A stretch of DNA of 64,000 nucleotides. Source: Dietzia lutea. GTDB taxonomy: Bacteria; Actinomycetota; Actinomycetes; Mycobacteriales; Mycobacteriaceae. The notes under the pieces were generated by a model that worked only from the letters and a program-made list of their open reading frames with translations, was not told where the DNA came from and made no database searches. Positions 17,074 to 24,442 of the stretch are shown here, in pieces (the first letter of the stretch is position 1; the number at the start of each line of letters is the position of its first letter). The stretch covers positions 2,473,001-2,537,000 of the forward strand of contig NZ_CP015449.1 of NCBI RefSeq assembly GCF_003096075.1. Direction: 5' to 3'. The position numbers were made by a program, and so were the translations under genes.

Positions 17074-18333
17074 TCAGATCGGGGACTCGTCGCACAGGCT
17101 GGTGGGCCGGCGCGGCGGGGTGGTGATGAGCGTGAGCGGCACCGGGCCGGCGGGCTGCTTGCGCGCCGCCAGGCCCTTGGTGCGCGAGTGGTCCTGCGAC
17201 GGCGCCGGGATGGCGCGCTCGGCGGCGAGCAGGCCCTCCCCGTGGCCCTGGACGCACTCGGGGTCCGGGCCGTCCATCGGCAGGCCGGTGAAGAACTTCG
17301 CGGCCATGCAGCCGCCACGGCAGCTGTCGTAGAACCCGCAGGACCCGCACGCGCCCGCGGACTGGGGCTCGCGCAGCTCGCGGAACAGCTCCGACGTCTG
17401 CCACACCGACTCGAATCCGCCGTCGGCGACGACGTTGCCAGCGAGGAAGTTGTCGTGGATGGCGAACGGGCACGCGTAGACGTCCCCGATCGGGTCGATC
17501 AGACACACCACGCGGCCGGCGCCGCAGAGGTTGAGCCCCGGCAGCGAACCCTGGCCGTCGCCGAACGCGGACAGGTGGAAGAAACTGTCGCCCGTGAGCA
17601 CGTTCTCGCCGTGCGCGACCAGCCAGTCGTAGAGGTCCTTCTGCTGCTCGGGCAGCGGGTGCAGGTCGTCCCACACGTCGGCGCCGCGGCCGGACGGACG
17701 CAGTCGCGTGATGCGCAGGGTGGCGTCGTAGCGATCGGCCAGCGCCTTGAACTCGTCGAGCTGGGTGATGTTCTCGCGCGTGACGACGACCGAGATCTTG
17801 GCGTCGGTGAAGCCGGCGTCCTTGAGGTTCTGCAGCGCCCGCACGGCCATGTCGAACGAGCCCGGGCCGCGGACCGCGTCGTTGACCTCGGCGGTCGCGC
17901 CGTCGAGGGAGATCTGCACGTCGACGTAGTCACTCGCCGCCAGGCGCCGGGCGACCTTCTCGTCGATCCGCACGCCGTTGGTGGAGAACTTCACGCCCAC
18001 CTGGTGGCTGGTGGCGTAGTCGACGAGCTCCCAGAAGTCCGAGCGGACCGTGGGCTCGCCGCCGCCGATGTTGACGTAGAAGACCTGCATCTTCTGCAGT
18101 TCGTCGATGATCGCCTTGCACTGCTCGGTGCTCAGCTCCCGCGGATCGCGCTTGCCCGAGGAGCTCAGGCAGTGCACGCACGAGAGGTTGCACGCGTAGG
18201 TGAGCTCCCAGGTCAGGCAGATCGGCGCGTCGAGCCCGCGCTCGAACTGGTCCACGAGTCGGCCGACGGGAGCCGGAGCCGCGGTGGTGGGCGCCGCTCC
18301 GGACGTGGTCGAGCGGTCGAGCATGCTGGTCAT
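17074..18333 (-). CDS. mftC: mycofactocin radical SAM maturase MftC
   Basis: The 419-residue protein carries the radical SAM cluster motif CNLSCVHC (C48, C52, C55), the GGGEP motif (NIGGGEPTVRSD), and a C-terminal SPASM domain with cysteines in CGAGRVVC, YACPF and CGSCGFYDSCRGGC. MftC decarboxylates the last Tyr of MftA and links it to the neighbouring Val. ATG 18333 overlaps the mftB stop (ATGA). About 25 low-complexity Ala/Pro/Thr residues precede the conserved part, and the last 30 residues (Pro- and Thr-rich) extend beyond the SPASM core. Confidence 0.96.
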   Translation of the reverse strand: MTSMLDRSTTSGAAPTTAAPAPVGRLVDQFERGLDAPICLTWELTYACNLSCVHCLSSSGKRDPRELSTEQCKAIIDELQKMQVFYVNIGGGEPTVRSDFWELVDYATSHQVGVKFSTNGVRIDEKVARRLAASDYVDVQISLDGATAEVNDAVRGPGSFDMAVRALQNLKDAGFTDAKISVVVTRENITQLDEFKALADRYDATLRITRLRPSGRGADVWDDLHPLPEQQKDLYDWLVAHGENVLTGDSFFHLSAFGDGQGSLPGLNLCGAGRVVCLIDPIGDVYACPFAIHDNFLAGNVVADGGFESVWQTSELFRELREPQSAGACGSCGFYDSCRGGCMAAKFFTGLPMDGPDPECVQGHGEGLLAAERAIPAPSQDHSRTKGLAARKQPAGPVPLTLITTPPRRPTSLCDESPI

Positions 18334-18656
18334 GAGGTCTCCTCGATCATGCGCGAGGCGGCGAGCTGGCCGAGCGCGTGCAGGTACAGGCGGGCCGTGC
18401 CCGGGTCGTCGATCGGCACCCCCGCGGCCGCGCACGCGGCGCGGGCGGTGGGATGGTCCGCGAGCGTGCGCACGACCTCGACGATGGTCGGCGACTTGAG
18501 AAAGCTGAGCTTGCGGGTGTGGAAGTGGTAGAGAAGGGCCCCGAACGGCTCGGGCCGCAGGGCGACGCCCGGGTGCAGGCGCCAGCCGGCGTCGAGATCG
18601 AATGCCGCCGGGGCGGCCGTCTGCCCGGCGCCGGCCGGCGCTGCTGCGGAGGTCAT
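18330..18656 (-). CDS. mftB: mycofactocin peptide chaperone MftB
   Basis: The 108-residue protein is the RiPP-recognition-element partner that binds the MftA leader and presents it to MftC. FDLDAGWRLHPGVALRPEPFGALLY matches the MftB N-terminal domain, shown here only as its start FDLDAGWRLHPGVALR; the KLSFLKSP segment and the helical C-terminus follow. About 18 Ala-rich residues precede it. ATG 18656 lies one base past the mftA stop and its own stop overlaps mftC, so the three genes are tightly coupled. Confidence 0.93.
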   Translation of the reverse strand: MTSAAAPAGAGQTAAPAAFDLDAGWRLHPGVALRPEPFGALLYHFHTRKLSFLKSPTIVEVVRTLADHPTARAACAAAGVPIDDPGTARLYLHALGQLAASRMIEETS

Positions 18657-18657
18657 C

Positions 18658-18744
18658 TCAGTAGACCCCGCACATGCCGTCGATCGAGACCTCCTCGATG
18701 AGGGCCTCCTCCAGCACGACCTCGGTGTTCTGCGCGTTGTCCAT
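18658..18744 (-). CDS. mftA: mycofactocin precursor peptide MftA
   Basis: This gene encodes only 28 residues, ending in IDGMCGVY, the signature C-terminus of MftA. The final Val-Tyr pair becomes the cofactor core. The leader NTEVVLEEALIEEVSIDG is acidic, as expected for MftB binding. GGAGGGAAGG lies 7 bases before ATG 18744. A longer frame continues upstream, but it lacks a ribosome site and crosses the promoter. A consensus-like promoter with an operator in its spacer lies 58 bases upstream. This is the first gene of the leftward operon. Confidence 0.96.
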   Translation of the reverse strand: MDNAQNTEVVLEEALIEEVSIDGMCGVY

Positions 18745-18801
18745 CTCGCGTCCTTCCCTCCGGAACTGCGGGAACCCCACCACGGGCGTGGTGAGACCCG
18801 A

Positions 18802-18830
18802 ATCATATTGGCACTTGGTGCCAGTGGCAA
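18802..18830 (-). promoter_or_regulatory. mftA promoter with operator in the spacer
   Basis: On the minus strand, -35 TTGCCA (18825-18830) and -10 TATGAT (18802-18807) are separated by exactly 17 bases. The perfect palindrome TGGCAC-3-GTGCCA (18809-18823) fills the spacer. A repressor bound there would block RNA polymerase. The divergent mftR, a TetR-family gene 27 bases away, is the natural candidate. The promoter elements are the best match to the sigma-A consensus I found in the window. Confidence 0.8.
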
Positions 18831-18856
18831 GGATCACTGATCTAGGCTCTCGTGTC

Positions 18857-19462
18857 ATGGGAATGACGGGAATGACGGGAATAACCTCGGGACGGACGCC
18901 CGGACGTCGCCCGTCGACCACCCGCGCGTCGATCGTCGACGTGGCCCTCGACCTGTTCGCGCGCCAGGGTTACGAGGCGACCAGCGTCGACCAGATCGCC
19001 GAGGCAGCCCACATCTCGCGGCGCACCCTGTTCCGCTACTTCCCTGGCAAGGCCGCCATCGCGTGGGGCGAGTTCGACGAGCAGATCGAGCTCATGCTGG
19101 GGTACCTGGCCGGCGTCCCGGAGGACACCCCGCTGCGCGACGCGCTGGCGGACGCCCTCATCGCGTTCAACACGTTCCCGCCGTCGCAGACCGAGGTCCA
19201 CCGCCTACGGATGCGCCTACTCCTGGGCGTGGACGAGCTCCAGGCCCACTCGACGCTCGTGTACGCCGACTGGCGGCGGGCCGTGGCCGGATTCGTCGCC
19301 GACCGGCGGGGCGAGACGGTGGACGACCTCGTGCCCGCCGCCACCGCGCACGCCGCCCTCGGGATAGCGCTGTCCGCCTACCGCCTGTGGGTGGCCGAGC
19401 CCGGGGCGGACCAGGATCGCCTCCACGAGCTCCTGCGCCGCGGGACGCAGATCTTGGCTTGA
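18857..19462 (+). CDS. mftR: mycofactocin system TetR-family regulator MftR
   Basis: The 201-residue protein has an N-terminal TetR helix-turn-helix (about 20-65: SIVDVALDLFARQGYEATSV, then AHISRRTLFRYFPGK) and an all-helical ligand domain. In M. smegmatis MftR represses the mft genes and responds to long-chain acyl-CoA. It is divergent from mftA. The first codons are made of a 9-bp repeat containing ATG at 18857, 18863 and 18872, so the exact start is uncertain. A TAGGCT -10 element (18843-18848) so close to the start suggests a leaderless transcript. Confidence 0.9.
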   Translation: MGMTGMTGITSGRTPGRRPSTTRASIVDVALDLFARQGYEATSVDQIAEAAHISRRTLFRYFPGKAAIAWGEFDEQIELMLGYLAGVPEDTPLRDALADALIAFNTFPPSQTEVHRLRMRLLLGVDELQAHSTLVYADWRRAVAGFVADRRGETVDDLVPAATAHAALGIALSAYRLWVAEPGADQDRLHELLRRGTQILA

Positions 19463-19491
19463 CGCGGTGAGCACTCGCGCGCTCCGGGTGG

Positions 19492-19518
19492 CCGCGGGGC
19501 AACTTACCGCGGGGTAAC
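19492..19518. promoter_or_regulatory. repeat and palindrome upstream of the DUF4442 gene
   Basis: Direct repeats ccgcggggcaac (19492-19503) and ccgcggggtaac (19507-19518) are 15 bp apart. The second is part of the palindrome-like ttaccgcggggtaa (TTACC-4-GGTAA). It ends 9 bases before the GTG start, where a repressor would block initiation. The ligand and regulator are unknown. Confidence 0.5.
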
Positions 19519-19527
19519 CTCGTCGTC

Positions 19528-20034
19528 GTGACCGACACCTCGCCCCGCCCCACCGCCGACACCTCCACCTACCGCCTGTGGAAGTCCGCCACCCGCCTGC
19601 CGTTCGGATCCCGTCTGTTCAGCGCCGCGGTGAGCCTCAAGGCCCCCTACTTCCGCACGGCCCATCCGCACGTCACCGAGCTCCGGCCCGGGCGCTGCGT
19701 CGTGCGCGGGCCGGGATGGTGGGGCAACCGCAACCACATCGGCACCTTCCACGTGATCGCCGCGTGCAACCTCGCGGAGATGGCGATGGGCATGCTCGCC
19801 GAGGCCACCGTGCCCTCGACCCACCGCTGGATCCCCGTGGGCATGAACGTGCGCTACCCCGCCAAGTCGACGGGCGGGATGACCGTCACGGCCGAGTGGA
19901 CCGAGCTGCCCGACTTCGCGTCCATGTCCACCGGGCAGGACATCGAGGTGCCCCTGCGGTTCGTCGACGACGCGGGGGTCGAGCCCGTGGTCGGCAGCAT
20001 CACGATCCGGGTCTCGCCCAAGAAGAGGACGTGA
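19528..20034 (+). CDS. DUF4442 hotdog-fold protein, probable acyl-CoA thioesterase
   Basis: The 168-residue protein fits the DUF4442/PaaI-like hotdog family. LWKSATRLPFGSRLFSAAVS forms the N-terminal helix; the core NRNHIGTFHVIAACNLAEMAMGM contains the His and Asn/Glu expected near the thioester. It has no signal peptide. A cytosolic acyl-CoA hydrolase is likely but unproven. GTG 19528 is the only start that keeps the full N-terminal helix. A repeat/palindrome lies just upstream. It follows mftR in the same direction, 65 bases apart, and could be weakly cotranscribed with it. Confidence 0.75.
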   Translation: MTDTSPRPTADTSTYRLWKSATRLPFGSRLFSAAVSLKAPYFRTAHPHVTELRPGRCVVRGPGWWGNRNHIGTFHVIAACNLAEMAMGMLAEATVPSTHRWIPVGMNVRYPAKSTGGMTVTAEWTELPDFASMSTGQDIEVPLRFVDDAGVEPVVGSITIRVSPKKRT

Positions 20035-20061
20035 GCCGGGACCACTTCTGATTTTCCCTTG

Positions 20062-20092
20062 CGGAAACGGAAAGAGACCCCTACCGTTTCCG
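20062..20092. promoter_or_regulatory. inverted repeat upstream of the membrane protein/regulator pair
   Basis: The arms cggaaacgg (20062-20070) and ccgtttccg (20084-20092) are perfect 9-bp inverted repeats 13 bases apart, ending 2 bases before the start codon. It is a good candidate for autoregulation by the winged-helix protein encoded second in this operon. Confidence 0.65.
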
Positions 20093-20094
20093 TC

Positions 20095-20592
20095 ATGGAA
20101 AACAACGCGTCGCCCCCGTACGATCCCGCCGCCGCCCTCGCCGACGTCGACTCGGCCCGCCGATCCGTGGCCGACAGGCTCATCACCCCGTGGTGGTACC
20201 ACCCCACCCTCGGCGCGATCCTCGCCGCGATCATGCTGGTGGCCGCTCTCGACCTGCACGACGTCGTCCGCCTCGTGGTCTCCCTGGGCGGGGCGATCGG
20301 CATCGGCCTGCTGGTCGGGGCCTACCAGCGCACCACCGGCCTGTGGGTCGACATGCGCAACCTCGGCCCCACCTCCCGCAGGTGGTGGTTCGCCTACGCG
20401 GTGATCGTGATGGTGGTGACCGGCTCCTCGCTCATCCCCACCGCCTCGGGCCGGGCACTCCCCGTCTGGCTGGCCGTCCTGCTCGCCGCCGTCGCCCTGG
20501 TCGCCACGATCGTCCTGGGCCGCCGCGTCGACAGCGCGATGCGCGAGGAGATCCGCTCCGGCGCCGCCGCCCTCCCGAAGGCGCGTCGATGA
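20095..20592 (+). CDS. four-helix membrane protein of unknown function
   Basis: The 165-residue protein has four hydrophobic segments (about residues 40-58, 62-82, 98-118 and 122-142), a charged N-terminus with two Trp (TPWWYHP) and a basic C-terminus (LPKARR). I do not recognise a family with confidence. It is coupled to a winged-helix regulator by an ATGA overlap, a common arrangement in which the membrane protein is the regulated partner. ATG 20095 was chosen since it follows the inverted repeat directly. Confidence 0.75.
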   Translation: MENNASPPYDPAAALADVDSARRSVADRLITPWWYHPTLGAILAAIMLVAALDLHDVVRLVVSLGGAIGIGLLVGAYQRTTGLWVDMRNLGPTSRRWWFAYAVIVMVVTGSSLIPTASGRALPVWLAVLLAAVALVATIVLGRRVDSAMREEIRSGAAALPKARR

Positions 20593-20999
20593 TGGCCAGG
20601 CGCGCCGCCGCCCGGTTCGACGAGATCATCCACGCCCCCCACCGGCTGCGGATCTGTGCCCTGCTCGCCCCGGTCGAATCGATGGAGTTCGGCACCGTCC
20701 GGGACGACCTCGGCGTCGCCGACTCGGTCCTGTCCAAGCAGTTCAAGGTCCTCACCGACGCCGGCTACGCCACCACCTCGAAGGCCGCCGCCCCCACCGG
20801 ACGGGCGCGTACGTGGCTGGCCCTGACCCGCAGCGGACGCAAGGCGTTCGCCGGTCACCTCCAGGCGCTGCGCGAACTCGCCGCCGCCGCGGAGGGCGAG
20901 CCGCTCGCCCGGAGCGCCTCAGTCGCGGGTGCGGGCGTCGAAAGCCCGGATCGCGATCGGGGCGATGAGCACGGTCAGGCCGACGATCCACAGCAGTGA
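20589..20999 (+). CDS. winged-helix transcriptional regulator (MarR/ArsR-like)
   Basis: The 136-residue protein has a winged-helix domain (about 10-80): LRICALLAPVESMEFGTVRDDLGVADSVLSKQFK contains the recognition helix, named here by its ends LRICALLAP and SVLSKQFK, and a wing with GRARTWLALTRSGRKAF. No metal-binding cysteines are seen. ATG 20589 overlaps the previous stop. Its last 27 codons overlap the convergent ABC permease gene by 81 bases and read as low-complexity DRDRGDEHG, so the true ancestral end was probably near 20920. It may bind the 9-bp inverted repeat upstream of the pair. Confidence 0.85.
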   Translation: MMARRAAARFDEIIHAPHRLRICALLAPVESMEFGTVRDDLGVADSVLSKQFKVLTDAGYATTSKAAAPTGRARTWLALTRSGRKAFAGHLQALRELAAAAEGEPLARSASVAGAGVESPDRDRGDEHGQADDPQQ

Positions 21000-21785
21000 C
21001 GAGAGCAGCGGATACTGCAACGGCAGCGCCGCCTCCGGCCCCACGGCCGGGGCGTTGCCCCACAGCTGCCGCATCGCCTGCACCACCGACGACAGCGGGT
21101 TCCACTCCGCGAACACCCGCAGCCAGTCCGGCATCGACTCCGGCGGGGCGAACGTGTTGGCCAGGAAGGTGATCGGGAACGTGGTCGTGAACATGACGCC
21201 GTTGACCGCCTCGATCGTCTTCAGTCGAGACCCCACGACGATCCCGATCCAGATCATGACGAACCCGAACCCGACCAGCACGACGTAGCCCAGCAGGGCG
21301 TCGAGGAGGTTCGAGCGGATCCGCCATCCCACGATCAGCCCGGTCAACGACATCACCACCACCCCGATCGAGGAGTGGATGAGGCTCGACGCGCTACGCG
21401 CGATGAGGATGGACGCCCGCTGGATGGGCAGCGACCGGAAGCGGTCGATGATGCCCTTGTTGAGGTCGTTGCACAGCCCCGACGCCACGACGAACGACGA
21501 GAACGCCATGGTCTGCGCCATGATCCCCGGCAGCAGCCACTCGCGGTAATTCACCCCGCCCGCCACGGCGATCGCGCCGCCAAAGACGTACGCGAACAGC
21601 AGCACGAACATCACCGGCTGGATGGTGACGTCCGCCAGGTTCTCCGGCTGCCGCCGGATGTGGAACAGATTGCGGCGCACCAGCGCCGAGACCTGCCGGC
21701 CGAACGAGGGGCCGTCCGGGCGGGCCGGGACGGCGAAGCCGTCTGCGCTGGTGGTCCCCACGGCGGGGTCCGCGACGGTGCTCAT
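20919..21785 (-). CDS. DrrB-type ABC transporter permease
   Basis: The 288-residue protein is an ABC-2 type permease with six membrane helices, starting with QPVMFVLLFAYVFGGAI. The ABC-2 signature lies around PLSSVVQAMRQLWG. It pairs with the ATPase encoded immediately upstream (ATGA overlap) to form an exporter of the daunorubicin-resistance type. Cargo is unknown: drug or lipid export are the known roles. The N-terminal 30 residues are Pro/Ala-rich. It converges on the winged-helix regulator gene and overlaps it. Confidence 0.93.
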   Translation of the reverse strand: MSTVADPAVGTTSADGFAVPARPDGPSFGRQVSALVRRNLFHIRRQPENLADVTIQPVMFVLLFAYVFGGAIAVAGGVNYREWLLPGIMAQTMAFSSFVVASGLCNDLNKGIIDRFRSLPIQRASILIARSASSLIHSSIGVVVMSLTGLIVGWRIRSNLLDALLGYVVLVGFGFVMIWIGIVVGSRLKTIEAVNGVMFTTTFPITFLANTFAPPESMPDWLRVFAEWNPLSSVVQAMRQLWGNAPAVGPEAALPLQYPLLSSLLWIVGLTVLIAPIAIRAFDARTRD

Positions 21786-22864
21786 ACCCGGTGCTCCTGA
21801 TCGGTGGTACCGAGACCGGCGGTCTCGGATCTGGCGGTCTCGGGTTCGGCGGTCCGTGTCCCGGCGTCCTCGCGGTCGGCGGCCCCCTCCCCGGCAGACT
21901 CGAGTCGGGGGTCCTCCGCCTTCCGCCCGGTCAGCGAGAGGAAGACATCGTCCAGGCTCGGGCGCTGCAGGCCGATGTCGTCGAGCTCGATACCGGCCTC
22001 GGTGAACGCCGCGGCGATCCCCGCGAGCGCGGAGACACCTTCCGACGGCGCGGTGAGGCGGCGCGCGTCCCGGTCGACGTGGAAGTCGGCGATACGGGTC
22101 GTCAGCACCCGCGCGGCCTCGTCGACGTCCTCCGGACGCGACACCGTGATCACCAGGCTGGCCGCCCCCGAACGGTCCTTGAGCTGCAGCGGCGTGCCCT
22201 CGGCGATCACGCGTCCGTGGTCGATCACGATCACCCGGTCGGCGAGCTGATCGGCCTCGTCGAGGTACTGCGTGGTGAGCAGCAGTGTGGTCCCGTCACG
22301 GACCAGTCCGCGCAGCACGTCCCACAGTTCGTTGCGCGACCGCGGATCCAGGCCGGTGGTCGGCTCGTCGAGGAACAGCACCGGCGGGGCCGCGACGAGA
22401 CTGGCCGCCAGGTCGAGGCGGCGCCGCATCCCGCCGGAGTAGCTCTTGGCGACTCGGATGGCCGCCTCGGTGAGCGAGAACTTCTCCAGCAGTTCGTCCG
22501 CCCGCGCCTTCACCGCCTTCTTCGGCAGTCCGTACAGGTCACCGATCAGGCGGAGGTTCTCCCGCCCGGTGAGCAGCTCGTCGACCGTGGCCGACTGGGC
22601 CGTCAGTCCCATCTTCTTGCGCACCAGCGCGGGCTCGGAGACGACGTCGTGGCCGGCGACCCGGGCGGTTCCCGAGGTCGGCGGACTCAGGGTGGTCATC
22701 ATCCGGATCGTGGTGGTCTTGCCGGAACCGTTCGGACCGAGCAGCCCGAGGACCGACCCGGTGGGGACGGTGAACGAGATGTCGTCGACGGCGGTGAAGT
22801 CGCCGAATCGCTTGACGAGGTGTTCGGCCTCGATCGCCGGTGCGGACGTGGTTCGGGTACTCAC
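21782..22864 (-). CDS. DrrA-type ABC transporter ATP-binding protein
   Basis: The 360-residue protein has Walker A LGPNGSGKTTT, the Q-loop region, signature YSGGMRRRLDLA, Walker B PPVLFLDEPTTGLD and the switch His replaced by Gln in LLLTTQYLDEA, as is usual in DrrA proteins. A DrrA-specific C-terminal domain follows residue 230. The last 40 residues are an acidic/Thr-rich tail with RTAEPETARSETAG-like repeats. GTG 22864 was preferred; TTG 22870 is two codons further upstream. Its stop overlaps the permease start. Confidence 0.93.
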   Translation of the reverse strand: MSTRTTSAPAIEAEHLVKRFGDFTAVDDISFTVPTGSVLGLLGPNGSGKTTTIRMMTTLSPPTSGTARVAGHDVVSEPALVRKKMGLTAQSATVDELLTGRENLRLIGDLYGLPKKAVKARADELLEKFSLTEAAIRVAKSYSGGMRRRLDLAASLVAAPPVLFLDEPTTGLDPRSRNELWDVLRGLVRDGTTLLLTTQYLDEADQLADRVIVIDHGRVIAEGTPLQLKDRSGAASLVITVSRPEDVDEAARVLTTRIADFHVDRDARRLTAPSEGVSALAGIAAAFTEAGIELDDIGLQRPSLDDVFLSLTGRKAEDPRLESAGEGAADREDAGTRTAEPETARSETAGLGTTDQEHRV

Positions 22865-22995
22865 CCTCAAAGGGTGGCCCGCTCCCGTGGAGTAGTCAAC
22901 AGTCCCGCCGCGCCGTGCGGACAGATACTGTCAGCAATGCGGCCCGCGGCACCGGATCGGATGCCGGCGGGCCCCGACCGGCCTACCGTCGTGCC

Positions 22996-23391
22996 ATGCC
23001 CCGCATCGCCATCACCTCCGTCCACGTCGACGACCAGTCGCGTGCGCTCACCTTCTACACCGAGGTCCTGGGGTTCGTCCTCAAACACGACCTCCCCGCA
23101 GGCGACTTCCGCTGGCTCACGGTGGTCGACCCGGGCGACCCGAACGGCACCCAGCTGCTGCTCGAGCCCGACCAGCACCCCGCCGCCCGGGCCTACGTCA
23201 CCGCGTTGCACGCCGACGGTATCCCGGCCGCGCAGTTCGAGGTGGACGACATCCACCGGGCGCACGCCGAGCTGCAGGAGCGGGGCGCGCGGATCGTCCA
23301 GCCGCCCACCGAGATGGGTCCGGTGTGGACGATGATCCTCGACGACACCTGCGGCAACCTCGTCCAGCTCGTCACCGCCCCGGACGTCTGA
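22996..23391 (+). CDS. VOC (glyoxalase/dioxygenase superfamily) protein
   Basis: The 131-residue protein has the paired beta-alpha-beta-beta-beta modules of the vicinal oxygen chelate fold: SVHVDDQSRALTFYTEVLGF starts the first and HADGIPAAQFEVDDIHRAHAEL the second. GNLVQLV near the C-terminus contains the region where a metal ligand usually lies, but Glu is replaced here by Gln. The substrate is unknown; similar proteins are often named glyoxalase. ATG 22996 directly precedes the first strand. The gene is divergent from the ABC exporter. Confidence 0.85.
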   Translation: MPRIAITSVHVDDQSRALTFYTEVLGFVLKHDLPAGDFRWLTVVDPGDPNGTQLLLEPDQHPAARAYVTALHADGIPAAQFEVDDIHRAHAELQERGARIVQPPTEMGPVWTMILDDTCGNLVQLVTAPDV

Positions 23392-23489
23392 GGCCCGGCT
23401 CCGCGGGGCCGCGCCCACCTTCCGCGACGTATCGTGGGGAGGCCGCCAGCGCCTTCCGACGCCCCACGACCAAAGGATGACCGGTACCC

Positions 23490-24320
23490 GTGAGCCCCCA
23501 GTCGACCATCCCGCCGACCATCGCCCGCTCGTGGCTCCTGCTGCCCGCGGACAAGTCCGAGCGTTTCGATGACGCCGTGAACTCCGAGATGGACGTGGTG
23601 GTCCTCGACGTGGAGGACGGGGTGCGGCAGTCCGAGAAGGAGCGCTCGCGCCGTGAGGTGCGCCAGTGGCTCGAGGCGGGCAACCACGCGTGGATCCGCA
23701 TCAACGACGTCCGTTCCCCGGAGTGGGAGAAGGACCTCATGGCTCTGGGTCACTGCCCCGGGCTGGACGGCGTGATGCTGGCCAAGACCGAGAACGCCGA
23801 GCACGTCGCCCTCACCGCGGCCCGCCTGGCCGAGGGCACCCCGATCGTCGCCCTGATCGAGTCCGCGGACGGCCTGGCACAGGCGGCGGAGATCGCCAAG
23901 ACCGAGCAGGTGGTGCGCCTGGCGTTCGGCGTCGGGGACTACCGGCGCGACACCGGCATCGGATCCTCTCAGATCGCGCTGGCCTACACGCGTTCGCAGT
24001 TCGTAGTGGCCAGCCGGATCGCGCGCGTGGCCCCGCCGATCGACGGGCCGACCATCTCCAACGACACGGGGGTGCTGATGGACGCGGCAGAGCACGCCGT
24101 CGAGATGGGCATGACCGGCAAGCTGTGTCTCCGGGTCGACCAGGCGCCGTACATCAACGAGGTCCTCTCCCCCTCCGCCGCGGACGTCTCGTGGGCCGAG
24201 TCGGTCATCGACGAGCTCGGGAACGGCGGCGAGCGCTGCCGCGACGGATCCGACCTGCCGCGCCTGGCCCGCGCGCAGAAGATCGCCCGGCTCGCGCAGG
24301 CGTACGCCGTCGCGCGCTGA
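23490..24320 (+). CDS. HpcH/HpaI aldolase / citrate lyase beta-subunit-like protein (CitE family)
   Basis: The 276-residue protein is a CitE-like TIM barrel: RSWLLLPADKSERF binds the acyl-CoA phosphate region, VVVLDVEDGV and VALIESADGLAQ hold the magnesium ligands, and AFGVGDYRRD completes the site. No citF or citD genes are near, so it is a stand-alone CitE-like lyase acting on acyl-CoA thioesters such as malyl- or citramalyl-CoA; the substrate cannot be read from sequence. Start GTG 23490 has AAGGATGA 12 bases upstream. It ends in front of a strong bidirectional terminator. Confidence 0.88.
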   Translation: MSPQSTIPPTIARSWLLLPADKSERFDDAVNSEMDVVVLDVEDGVRQSEKERSRREVRQWLEAGNHAWIRINDVRSPEWEKDLMALGHCPGLDGVMLAKTENAEHVALTAARLAEGTPIVALIESADGLAQAAEIAKTEQVVRLAFGVGDYRRDTGIGSSQIALAYTRSQFVVASRIARVAPPIDGPTISNDTGVLMDAAEHAVEMGMTGKLCLRVDQAPYINEVLSPSAADVSWAESVIDELGNGGERCRDGSDLPRLARAQKIARLAQAYAVAR

Positions 24321-24352
24321 CGGAAGCCGCGAACGCCGAGCTCGTCGCGGAC

Positions 24353-24394
24353 ATGACAGGGCCCCGGCCGCGTGTGCGGTCGGGGCCCTGTCAT
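24353..24394. terminator. bidirectional terminator between the citE-like and rhodanese genes
   Basis: The arms atgacaggccccg-like (24353-24366, atgacagggccccg) and cggggccctgtcat (24381-24394) pair perfectly over 14 bases, extended by 5 more pairs with one G-U, around a gtgt loop. It lies between convergent genes and would serve both. Confidence 0.9.
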
Positions 24395-24442
24395 CGCTCC
24401 CGGGTCGTTCAGCGGGGCGAGTCGGTCAGCGGGTCGGTTCGG

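Noticed and set aside
17590-17610. GAGCACGTTC-like box near 17598
   Set aside because: It lies inside the mftC coding region, is imperfect, and has no promoter nearby.
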